Part shown: piece by piece, positions 36,562 to 49,600 of the stretch
How the letters are laid out: the number at the start of each line of letters is the position of its first letter
Position numbering within the stretch: the stretch's first letter is position 1
Source of the DNA: Xiphias gladius
Taxonomy: Eukaryota > Chordata > Actinopteri > Istiophoriformes > Xiphiidae
Assembly (NCBI RefSeq): GCF_016859285.1
Contig: NC_053416.1
Coordinates: forward strand, 9,376,001 to 9,440,000
Direction of reading: 5' to 3'
DNA length: 64,000 nt
Position numbers and translations under genes: made by a program
The notes under the pieces: model-generated
Seen by the model: only the letters and a program-made list of their open reading frames with translations
What the model was told of the DNA's origin: nothing
Databases searched by the model: none

Positions 36562-39174
36562 ATGGCGGACCAGACAGAGAGCGAGACTATCGGGTTCAGC
36601 GACAACAGGTCAGATAGAAGCAAATAAAGTGTTAAATTGAGTATCGACTCAGTGGAATATTAAGCACAAGCTGAGATTTTATGCCGAGTTGTTTTTGATC
36701 GAGAGGTTGTTATAAACAGTGGATTTACTTGTGATTGTGGCCACGCTAGCTAACTAGCTTCTAGCTAATTAGCCTGTGTTGCCAAGCGGCTCGCCTCTGC
36801 TCTTCGCTCGTGGCACGCGGTAAACACCGGCAGCCAGGGCAAACACCGAAAGATATTTTCCTCTTACACAGGGCTGCTTTACTCAGCGGGCCCCGGGGTT
36901 TAGACACAGCTCTTATCTTAAGTGTGCGTCCTGTGCACAAATTTTAGTGCATAATAGCTCGCTAGCTTAGCTATGCTACATTCATTAGTAAGCAGGGGCG
37001 CATAAGTTCACGGCCGTTCAGTGTTTTGAGTGGACTGGCTTTCTGTTAGCCCAGTTAGAAATAGATTTTCTGATTGAGTGTTTATTTTTTATTTTATTTT
37101 TTATTTTGGATCGTTGTATGAGCACTTGTACGGCCAACAAGATAACAGCACGAAGAATTCAGCATTTAAACGTGGAATAATAAACACCACAAAGCTAAAT
37201 AATGTACGACCGGGTGATTGCATCTTCAGGAGCGTATTTTTGCAGCTCACATACAATACTGTGCAAAAGTTTTAGGTATTTTAGATGTTTAGATTCTCAT
37301 CCATCAGGCAACACCACCAGAGAGGCGTTTGATCGGTCCCCAGTTCATTCCGCAGCATGAAAACGAGCCCAAACATACAGCCAGAGTCATAAAGAGCTAT
37401 CTTCACTCACAAGAAAGAAAGAGGAGTCCTGCTGCAGATGCAATGGCCCCCACAGAGCCCTGATCTCAATATCATGGAGTCAGTCTTGGATTATATGAGA
37501 AGACAGCGTAAATCCACGGGAGAAATCTGACAAGTTTTCCAGATTTTTTTTTTGTTTTCTTTACTGCACATTGTATTTATTAATTGATAAATGAAGGTTA
37601 GTCATAGTTAGTTGCACTTTACTTTTAGTTCCTTAAACTTTTGCACAGTGCTATACATCAATCAGCAGAACCACATCATTAGTAAACCATAAAAGCATTC
37701 AGTCTTAATTCATTCATTATCGTGCACTCTGATGTTATGGCCAACAACTTAACAATTTTAAATTGGCCACTCTTTAGTGATATTCAAGAAAACATCATGT
37801 GGTTAATATGATACCTGTATATCCTTTTTTTGTTAACCAGCCTTCCCTGTAGTTAAAGTTACTTTATAACATTGGATTTACCTGTAGCTTTCTGGAATGG
37901 TTTGATAGCAAGTTAGCATGTTAGTATTGATCGGAGTGGCGATGTGTAAGGGTGTTTGTTAATGCTCCTTAGCAATCGACCATTGAACACTTAGTGTAAT
38001 TCAATATTACTTTGTTGTACTAGAATGGCGCAGCAGGCGGTGAGGTTCCGCGGCCCTGCCCCTGCACCTGCGCCTGCCCAGACCCCTGTGTTACGAGGCC
38101 CACCGCCACTCCTTAGGCCACCACCACCTCCTTTTGGGATGATGAGGGGGCCCCCGCCACGACCCCCATTTGCACGTCCACCCTTTGACCCCAACATGCC
38201 GCCCATCCCACCCCCAGGAGGCATGCCACCACCCATTGGACCTCCCCACTTACAGGTAACTGTTTACCATTTCTTATACATGCATGTTTTTCCTTATGGA
38301 AGTGAAGGGCTGAACTATTTTTATATGAGCCATCTGTCAAACCATATTTTGAAAATCACACTGCGTCAATGTGTCGGTCTGTCAAAACTGACGATCCATT
38401 TGAATGGGTCAATGTATGTCATCAAGCGGCCCTCCTCCACAACCCCTGACTGCTTTGGTGGTGTCCTGGCATTTCTATCAAGGAACTAGAAACTCCACGA
38501 AAAAAGAGAGAGAAAGGAAAAAAGAAGAAAATGATGGACAGAGAGAAAGCATGATATAGATAGAAAGCATGCACATGTGGATGAGAGAGAGGGCGCATGC
38601 TCATGGACAGAAATGGAAGTGAAACTGAAACCCAACTTTTCTCTGGAAATTCAGTGTGATCCTCAGGTTTATCAGTGAAGTGTATGGAACTACAATGCAG
38701 ACATGATTGTCTACAGGCTATCTTATGAATGGGTACAACACATATTAGTTAAATACCTTAAGAGTATATATGTGTATTAATTTTGGATAACTATCCCTAT
38801 TCCTTACAGTTTGAAAACTAAATGTTGGTATCTTTTGCTCCAGAGACCTCCCTTCCTTCCCCCTCCCATCGGTAACCTGCCACCTCCTCCAGGGATGCTG
38901 TTTCCTCCAGGGATGCCTCCTGTTCCTACAACTGGAACCCCTGCACTCAACCCTACAGAGGAGATCTGGGTGGAGAACAAGACGCCAGAGGGAAAGGTAA
39001 ACTGGAAGTCATATGAGAGCACATAGCAGGGTTGCTACCCTACTCGCCTGATTGTACTTCAACATTTTTGCTGGGGGAAGTCTGTAAACCTAGAAATTTC
39101 GAAGCACTATACACTACTCAGAGGAACCAGTGACTCACTAAAAATAATTACATTTGAGCGCTGTTGTGTCCGAT

Positions 39175-39247
<73 letters not shown>

Positions 39248-40262
39248 AAAAACTGATTAAGGAAAATCCTGTGGTAAATTGTTTTAATTAATATCTTTAC
39301 CATTGGACTGTAAATTGGGCTGGCTTTCTAAAATAAGTAATTTTGAGAGAAATCGTGCTTAGTAAGTGTCAGTATAATCAACAAAACTGATAATCCCAAT
39401 AATCCTGTGATATCATTATAGGGGTAGATGACAAATATGATTTTGCCTAGCATTATATTCTATATATATTCTTACTGTTTGTCACCAAGTTACAAGTGTT
39501 TTCTTGTCTGTTATCCCTCCAAAGGCATATTACTATAATGCCAGGACCAGAGAGTCATCGTGGAGTAAACCAGATGGTGTAAAGATCATCCAGCAGTCTG
39601 AACTCAATCCTCTTCTTGTAGCGGGGGCTGGGGCTGGGGGGACAGGTACAAGTGTAGGGGTGACTGCAGCTGCCAGCTCAAGCAGCGTCAACACTACAGC
39701 CAGCACTGCAGCTGCAGCCTCCCCTACTCAGGCCCCATCCACAACCCCCTCCCGCACTCTCACCTCCAGTCCAGACTCCACCTCCTCCCCTTCCCCTTCT
39801 GTGTCCATTGCAGGTAAGTACACAGTCTTGTATCAAGCATACACACATCCACACTCACAAAATCAAAACTAAAAATCCTCTTTTTTGTCTTTTTGTTCCA
39901 CAAAGCCACTGTTGTAGCAGACTTAGCCCCTGTTGCCACAGTGACCTCAACTGTTGCTGTGTCTCCAGTCACTGTGGTAACTGTTTCCACGGTGCCATCA
40001 CCTGTTACGGCGGTGCAGACTGTGCCACTGCTTCCTGCAGCCCTGCCTCACAGTGTGGCCCAACCCACCGCTGCCATACCTGCCTTCCCCCCAGTCATGG
40101 TGCCACCTTTCAGGGTGCCTTTGCCGGGCATGCATATTCCTCTACCAGGTAAGAACTGCAAACTAAGAGCAAGAAACTAACAGGCCACAATATCTAGCTG
40201 CTATCACTATAGTACTAAGTTGTTCATATATATATATATGTATATATATATGTATATGTGCG

Positions 40263-40300
<38 letters not shown>

Positions 40301-43300
40301 AAGAATATAAGAGGACCTCTAACTGATGGTAGATTTGCCCCCCATCTAGCTGGTAGAATTGATAAACCTTCGAGCACCAACAGATTTTTTTTTTTGGAAT
40401 ATTGCTGATTTTTCATTCATAGCCTGGTAAATGGTATTGTCGGGTTTCCACTGAAAAGAACAAGGGGTTTACGGATTTTTTTGCAGATTTATTCGTTGAG
40501 CTCAGGTACAGTATTTTGGTTTTACACTGACGTTTAGAAAGCCGAGATGCCCTGAAACAATCCTAAGGATCAGTACTGGGGTGATCAGGGTATAGATTTA
40601 TGGATTGGTATTGGCTAAAATAAAGCAGATAAAATGACGATCCATTCTTTAGTGTACTCTCGTGAGTTTTGTCCGCCTCAGCCTGCTAGTGTTGCTCTGC
40701 TACTCCCCTTTATGCCACCCTGCAGTACAGCACTGTACTCAGATATGCGAGTGAAAATTAGAGTTTGAGTTGGCAAAATACATGGATTTACTAAAGTTCA
40801 ACTTCAATGCTCTCTTTCTCACTAGCAATGAGCAGCAGTGTATAAAACATTCAGGTAACATCTTCTCATTTTTAGTCTGTGCTAACCGCTGCTTTCACTA
40901 GTTAAAATGATAAACGTTGCTAGTGGCAGGTCATATCATCTGTAACTGATTAACTTTAATCCTGCAAGTAACTCAATGACAGAACAAAATTAAACTTGTT
41001 GGGTTCAAGTGTCTTTACTCAGCCAAAGACTATTTGTTAGGGAAAGAAACTTTTCTATTGTGAGTGGGCTGCGTTTTTGTAGTTTCAACAACTGCAACAG
41101 AGGGATCCGTCTTCTCTCTAGCTTATTGTGTCTCCCAGTTAAACTTTCATATGACCAAAAAACCCCAATCGGGACATCCCAAGTAGAAAGTACAGTGTTG
41201 CTAGTAAGTTAACCAGTTAAGATTACTTGATTATTCTGATGCTAGTGGGCTACTACAACTGGTATTTAGTTTACAGTCCCTGAGGAGAAACTGATTCAGT
41301 ATTATGGGCACATTTATGATTACAACAATAACATGTGGGCAGGTAGTGGACTCCAGCTCTAGCTGTTATGGGAACACCACAGGGGGGTATGATTATTTTG
41401 TGGCAATAGGGACACTCACTCAAAGCTTATACATGTTTCTAAAAGACTTCCAACTCAATATCTCCTGGTAATGGATAACCCTATTTAGTGTGGTCAACAC
41501 AGAATTGTCAGCAAACATTTTGTTCAACGGTCACATAAGAACACGTCTTCAGTGCAGTGGCTGAAATTTAAATGTAGACTAATGTAAATGCTCCTGCTAG
41601 TCCTCCTTGTTTGCTTTCTGAGTCTTATCTGTTGCTTTTCTCTTCTCCTCTGTTATATGTCTTCTTTTATTCCTTCTGGTTTCTTTCTGTCCTTCATTTT
41701 AACGAACAAACTCATTTGGGTAGTTAATTTCCTCAGTTTATTGTGCACTCTGTGGACGAAGTGTCTGGCATAATCAGAATTACGATCAGACTGGGCTGGG
41801 AATAGATCAGGGCGTTTGTTCATTCAACTGATAAATATCAGACTGAGAGCTTCCTGATTGACTTTGAGATTTGTGGTGTTCCAACATTATGTATTCACTT
41901 TTTCAGATGTGCTTTTTAATGGCCTCCAAATAAATCTTAGTTCAGATTGTAAACCCAATGTACACTGTGCTCTCAAAACTAATTACAAGTGCAAAAATGT
42001 CAGCAGAGACTGGGTAACTGTCTTAACAGAACAGTGATGCACAATCCAAAATTTGGGCGTGTGTTTGTCTGAGTGGGGCCACACACACAAACTCTTACAC
42101 ACCATGGTAGCTGATGTCTAGTGTCCTCCTGTGTTCAACCAGATGCTTGCTTGTCTATTGTTCTTTCAGGTGTAGCAATGATGCAGATAGTAGGTGCACC
42201 CTGTGTAAAGGCAGGCCCCAGCGCCAACGGTAAACACCCAGCCGCTCGCCTCTCAGACCTACAGTAGATGGCATGGTAGTGAATGATGTCTACATGAGTC
42301 ATATGGTATATATGGGAACTCTCAAACAGTGGCACGGTGGTGAATGCTGTGAACATGATCCATTCGGTGTACAGTGGTGAAATTTCTTCCATTTCAACCA
42401 GCAGGATATGCAGTCATTGTGATTATACTTACAGACTTCACATGATAAATTTAATCTGGATTAAGTATGCCACATATAACATTTCATCATGAGCATGTTT
42501 TTAAGATGTTGTACTGGACAATGTGCTAAACTATAGTTTCCATTAATTTCTTGTTTAAAACAAACTGGAAATAAAGAATATTTCCAGGTGCAAATGTAAA
42601 ACTATTCAAACCTTCACTAACTTATGAATGCACTTTGTTTGCGCGTTGTCCTCAGGAACTGGTAGGATCTTGTTTTGCTCTGTTTACTGGTAAATGAGAT
42701 TACACTTGAAAATGTAGCAGATGAATTGTTAGATTGGGCCAAATCACTAATTTTTTTTAGGATCAGTCATTTTATTTAGGTGTGTGGTTGATGAATGCAA
42801 ACAAGCTGAGACAGAGACCATGTTTGTAAGGACAGTCCTATTAATGTTAGCTGCTGCTGTCTAGTGCTTCAGTAGTGTAATAGTCAGGACTACATGTTGT
42901 GGTCATGTTGTTGTCCTCTTTTGTGGCATGGTTGTGTGTGTGTGGTCACTGCTATGTTTGTTTATGTATGTGGCCTGTGTTTGTTGTCAATAAGTTATGT
43001 TTAGATTTCAGCAGTTTCTTCCACAACATGATATTACTGTTTTTGTTGTTTTTTTTGTTTTTTAAATCACTATCTAATAATCAACTTCTCTAGATGACCA
43101 GACATATACTTGCAAGAAAAGTCCCTTTTTTAAATTGCAGTGAGTCATTCTTATCCTGCTTGGAGAAACCTACTCTCTTACCTCTGGTTTTCCTAATACA
43201 TGTTGTTGATTACAAATGGGCAACCTGACATATGACATTCCACAAAATTATGTATAAATTAATTCTTTTTCTAGAGTTTAGTCCACTGCAACTACTATTA

Positions 43301-43582
43301 GTGGCTCAGACAGAAAGATGACTGTCAGCTAATCATGGTCTGTCTCTTTCCTCTCTGACCAATGACAGGTATGCTTCCTGGTATGGGCCCGCCTTTAGTT
43401 TCCATGATGCACCCCCAGCTGGCTCTCTCAGCAGCCCCTGCCTCCATGGCCGGATCATTGCAGCTCCCTGAGTGGTCAGAGTACAAGACTGCTGATGGGA
43501 AAACGTACTACTACAACAACCGAACACTGGAGTCCACCTGGGAGAAGCCCCAGGCCCTGGTGGAGAAAGGTAGGCACTGCTG

Positions 43583-43631
<49 letters not shown>

Positions 43632-46600
43632 CTTTGTCAAGCTATGGGATGGTGAGATGGTCATCTGTTAACCACTTATCTCAAAAGCTGTACCCTCAAT
43701 CATTTCCCACCCACCAACAATACTGTCATTTGTCAGTCAGAATGCACAACCAAACATGCAAGAGCACTGGAGCCATATTCACAAAACATCCTTAGGCTAA
43801 AAGTGACTCCTAGGTAGCCGAGTTAGGAGAAACTCATGGAATTAAGGGGCATGTCCGTCCTAACTTCTTGGCCTATGATTAAACAAAGCCTTTTATAGCT
43901 AAAAGTAGGTCCTAAGTCTGTGGGAAGTTAGAGGCAGTCCAGGGGACTCCTTAGTCACTAAGATCTGTTCACAGGCAGTAATGTGCTGCAGGTAAAGTGC
44001 TTAGTGTGTAAAAGTTTTGTACAAATAGAACGATAATGAACTTGTTAAACCATATTCTGCTGGCAGACATTTAATAAGTATTCAATAGGCTTACCAACAA
44101 ATCTAACCAATTTAGTAACACTGGAGATGATGGTTTGGACATCAGAAAAATATAGTTTGCAGCGCTGATGATCGTAGCCTCAGCTGTCTGACAGATTTAT
44201 TCATTAAAGTAAAAAGGCTCTCTTCAGACCCCAATCATCAACTGCAAACAATAAATAAGTTATTTCATGACTATCACTGGATTATCCCATAAAATCAGTG
44301 CTTTATATAGAAATATAAAGCACTTATAAACACTTGTAAAGTCAATACTTAACATTGTTAGATGCATGATATCCATCCATCCAAATTTAATTCCTTCTTC
44401 ATGCTGTGTATTAATACATTTTTTCACATTACTGACACACCCGCCACTTCTCTTAGCTCAGGTGTTCTAGTTCTTTACTAAAAGTTGCTCTCAGCAGCTT
44501 TGTGGATAGCTCTTGAGAAAAAACACTTATGAAATTGTAATACCATTTAGGAGGTATTCTGGTGGTAAGATAAGATTTTCTGTGAATACAGCTCTTGATT
44601 CCATATTAGCTGCCCTAAGATTTACCAATGTCACTTGCAGCAGGGTATATTCAGGTCTTCAAAAGTATTAAAAAGTACAGAATTTAGTGTCCTGAAAAAT
44701 AACCTTAGATGGAATTAAAAAGTCTACATTTCATTTACAAAGATCTTAAATGTCTTCTTTTGCTTGGTGTAGAGAGTAATGTCAGTTATCAAATGTTTTC
44801 GTATCCGATTCAGGGCTATTGGGGGACACAATTACATATTTATAAATTACTGAGACTTGTGCAACAGTGGGTTTTGCTGCAGGAAGTTATTCAGTCCCTA
44901 GTAAATAATTCCTTGGTCTATTGTCCCTACTGGTTTTCCATCATTCATTCGCACTATGGCTGGTATGATCGTGAAACAGGTATTAAATTGAATTCAGTGT
45001 GGTATTAAAATGGTCTTAAAAATTCTTAAATTTAACTTGGTGAACCTTGCAGAAACCATGAGAAGGTATGCCATGAAAATTAGCAGGTTTAAGTCAGCTT
45101 TTTTAAAGAATTTATGTAAACTGAATATGAAACCCTGGCAGAAATGATAACAAGCTTTATTTGTTAAGCTACACTACACCATTTTTTTAATTGCCTTACT
45201 TTTTGTTTGTGTCTGTCTGTCTGTCTGTCTGTCTGTCTTTCTTTCTTTCTTCAGAAAAAGAAGCTGAAAAGGCCAAGGAGCGTCTGGCCCAGGAGGAAGC
45301 AGAGGCAATGGAGATGGAGGATGAGGAAAACAAAACAGAAAACACTAATAATGAGAAGGAGGTATGTGAATCGTAGATACACCAGATTTAACGACAAAAA
45401 AAAAAACAGATGCGTCCTCCGTCTCAAATTTTGAAATTCAAGCGTGCTTTGTTGCTATGACCATAATTGAATACAGTATTATCAAAGCAAGTTGTAAAAG
45501 TTATACATTATTTATAGTATTCCAGAACGTAAGAAAAGAGGACATCAAATACATACACTAAAGTAGGGGTTTTCAAACTGTGAGGTGAGAGTTGTAGGAG
45601 GGAGAGACGTGAGGTGAACGTGACAAGTGAATGCCAGTGTTTTAAAAACAACAAAAAGTTAGTTATTGTAGTTTGTCCTGCTTATCAGCACACACAGCTC
45701 ATGGAGGCACTTAAGGTTCTTTTAAAACCATAGTGGCTGATCGAGAGCAGTTTGCATCAAAATCATACTACTTCTCGCAGTCAAATAGTCATTGAAAAAG
45801 ACTCTTCTTGTAACTCCAAAACTTGCCTGAGAATAACCATGTTTTTAGGTTTTCTTCAGTATCAAAGTAATCCAATGATAGGTGTTTGTATACACGTGGA
45901 TACGCTGCAAACTGGAACTGCTAATGGCTAATTCTGCACACTTTTTATGGTTCCAGTTTGCCAAAATGTAAATGAATACCAACTTAAAAAACAGTTGTAT
46001 CCTATAACATGACCTACTGAATCCATATCAGCATTGTACTTTGTGTTTGTATCCCCAAAGCAAATTGGGTAATGTAGTTCCATTCATATTTTTTTTAATT
46101 TTTGTTACACTATAAATATTTTTTTGACATTACGGAAGTTCAATGTTGTACTCTAAACACCTATATTACTGCACTACATAGAATTTAATACTAAAAGAGT
46201 GTAAGAAAAATAATTTCCAAAAATCTTAAAGAATAAATAAACAAAAATATAGATGATAAGATACACTGTGGTTTAACAGGTCACTGTAATGGTAGTGGTG
46301 AGAACCAATTTTTCTTTCTCTCTGTCAAGGAGCCTAAAGAAGAAGACATGACAGAGGAGGAAAAAGCAGCTCAGAAAGCCAGGCCTATAGCCACCAACCC
46401 TATCCCTGGCACACCATGGTACGCACACCACACTTCACAGCCTACATTATCTCTCCTTGCCCTTTAATGCAATACATTTAATGTATTCTTTTTTTTATCT
46501 CTTTTAATCTCTGTGCCGCCTCTCGATGGCTATGTGTGTCGACCATTTTATACTAGGTGTGTGGTATGGACGGGTGATGACCGTGTGTTTTTCTACAACC

Positions 46601-49600
46601 CGACAACACGGCTGTCCATGTGGGACCGACCCGAGGAGCTGGTTGGCCGAGCTGATGTTGACAAGCACATCCAGGAGCCGCCACACAAGAGAGGTCTGGA
46701 GGACAGCAAGAAGACAGGTGTGGATAAAGAAACACTCACGTGCAGTCAGTGATTATGACATTGAACACAGTGCTCGATTTTTTTTTTTGATAATTTGAAT
46801 CAGTTACCTTTTCTAAAGCACAAAACCAGTGGCCAGAGAAAGATATAAGTGCACTAATAGTTTTTATATGGAGCAAGGCATTTGTAAGGTTTGTGTATTC
46901 AAGGGCACAGTCTGTGATTTGGATGTAAACAAAATTCATTAGAGTGCAGCTATTACTTCTAAATGCTGAACACTACAGTGTTTGTAGTGTTTATTTTATG
47001 TCTTTTTGTTCATACACAGTAATCAATAAGGAGGAGCCAGAATTAGCCATTGCTACTGAAGAGAATCAGGATGAGGAGCCAACCAAGGCCAAAAAAAGGA
47101 AGTAAGTATCCCATTACTTAATGCTATAGTACTGTAAAACCTTAAGGGGTGAACTTGTCTCTGAAAAAAAAAATATATATATAATACTTTCAATCTTCTT
47201 TAACCCTCCCCCTGTCATGTTCCTCCTTTTTCCCTACCTCCTCTCTCCATTCTCACTGATAATTCTCTCACCTCCTCTCGTGACCATTTGTGGCTTCACC
47301 CTCACAGGAAGGAGGATGTGAAGGAGGCAGACTCAGAGAAGGAAGCAGCAATGGAGGCAGAACTCAGAGCTGCCAGAGAACGAGCTATAGTGCCGCTGGA
47401 GGCCAGGATGACCCAGTTCAGAGAAATGCTGCTGGAGAGAGGGGTAAAACTAATTTTATGCTGAAGTTACTAGATATTTTAACACCTAGTTTTTCAGTCT
47501 TTGCTTAAAGGCACCCCATCAAAGGAGTGGGCTTTGGGGCACTTACACAGGCCAGAGAGAGACAAAAACCCCGTATTCAAAGGTTTTTCTGTGCCTTGTT
47601 GCTTATTCCCTTGTCACTTCTTGAATTGTTCTCAATCAAATTATGAAATTTTACATAACAGTGTTCTGAGTTTCGTGTTTAGGTTGTTACTGGATGTAGA
47701 CAGTTAATATTAAACCTTTGTGGTATATGGTTACATCTTACAGTAATTGTCTGTCTAATTCCATTGTTGTATCTTTTACGTGTAGGTGTCTGCATTCTCA
47801 ACTTGGGACAAAGAGCTTCATAAGATTGTGTTTGACCCACGTTACCTTCTGCTCAACCCAAAAGAGAGAAAACAGGTTCAGTTTCTCTTCCTGTTTCATG
47901 TGTTTCTCTTTCCTCCCTAACTATTACTCATTCTCCCTTTCTTATTGTGTTGTCATTACCATGAGAAGGCCATTTTCAAAAAATCTTTCAGTCACAGTTT
48001 TGTGATTATGTCCACTACAGGTGTTTGATCAGTATGTGAAGACGCGAGCAGAGGAGGAGAGAAAGGAGAAGAAAAACAAGCTGATGCAGGCCAAAGACGA
48101 GTTCCGGAGGATGATGGAGGAGGCGAAGCTCACACCCAGGTAAAGGCACAGACCAGTTTTTCTACCCAATAGTCTGTGATTAGTGTTTTAAAGACCAATA
48201 TTCATATCTTTGGTGTGAAACTGCTGATATTCAGTTAGACAGATGTGAATAATTAACTGCCTATACAGAAAAGAAAATTCTCTTTACAATATAATCAATC
48301 ATGCCATAGTAGGTTTTCTGTCTTTTTTTTTTTATAAGCACAAGTGAAAGAATACAACAGATATGTGTTTTTATTGAACAGTTTATTTACCCCCCCCCGC
48401 ACTACTCGCAATATTTAACATCATCATACAGTATTTGTATTTAACAATTTAACATAATAAGTAATTAATATTTTTTTTTTTTTCCACATTGTGTTGAAGA
48501 AATAATTTCATGAGATATAATTGTGTGTTGTAAAGACATTTTTTTTTTTTTTTTTATGGATGTTGTTGCAGAACAACGTTTAGTGAATTTGCAGTGAAGC
48601 ACGGCCGAGACCCGCGATTTAAGACCATAGAGAAGATGAAGGACAGGGAGGCTATCTTCATTGAATTCATCACCGCTATGCGGAAGAGGGAGAAAGAGGA
48701 CTCCAAGTCCAGAGGAGAAAAGGTATCAATCAATAACTCGCGAGCATTATTGTACAGCATCTCTCTCCCAAACAAGTATGTGGTGATTTTGTCGTAGGTT
48801 AAAGAGGTCGAATGACGTCCGCAGGCGCCTGTTGCCCTGCTGACGTGTCATGGAGCAAGTTACTCAGGCTCTTCCATCTGCCGGGTTCCCGCTCTCCAGC
48901 TAGACAGATTTCTAATTCATTTTGATGTGTGTATGTTTGGTCCCAGGTGAAGCAAGACTTCTTTGATCTCCTGACTGAGCAGCACATAGAGGGAGGCCAG
49001 CGTTGGAGCAAAGTTAAAGAGAGGCTGGAGACTGACCCGCGTTACAAGTCTGTGGACAGCTCTGCACTCAGAGAAGAACTTTTCAAACAGTACACGGAAA
49101 AACAAGCCAAGGTGGGGGCATTTCTGTGTGTTTTACAGATGGAAACAATGACTTGAATCAGGTGCGAGCCAGTGAATTAGAGCAAGAGGATGGTTTTAAT
49201 ATTTATGTGGTTTTGATATCTGATCTGGGTGAGAGCAGCTGTAGAGTTATTTTTCAGTGTTGAACTGAACATTGCTCCGATAATTAATCATGTACTTTTG
49301 TACATGAGTGGGGAAAATAAATTAAGTCATTGTATTGTGATTTGTGTGTGTGTGCATTGTAATATTCATTCCAGCCTAATGACAACTTTGTTGTTAAGCT
49401 AACCCTGATTTACAGCTCTGGGTTTTAGCACAATCCTCATTGAGTGGGTTTTCATCCATCTGTTTTTAATGCTCACATTTTATTTGCACATAAAGAAACA
49501 TGAGTGGAAACACCTAAAATTCAAAAAAAAACCTTGAAATATCACAATACAACATCAATACAAATTTCATGCTTGGCTGAGAAGGAAAGGTTGGTGTATT

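Noticed and set aside
39893-40180. Separate small Val/Ala/Pro-rich gene
   Set aside because: This is tcerg1 exon 5 (39906-40148), in phase with exons 4 and 6.
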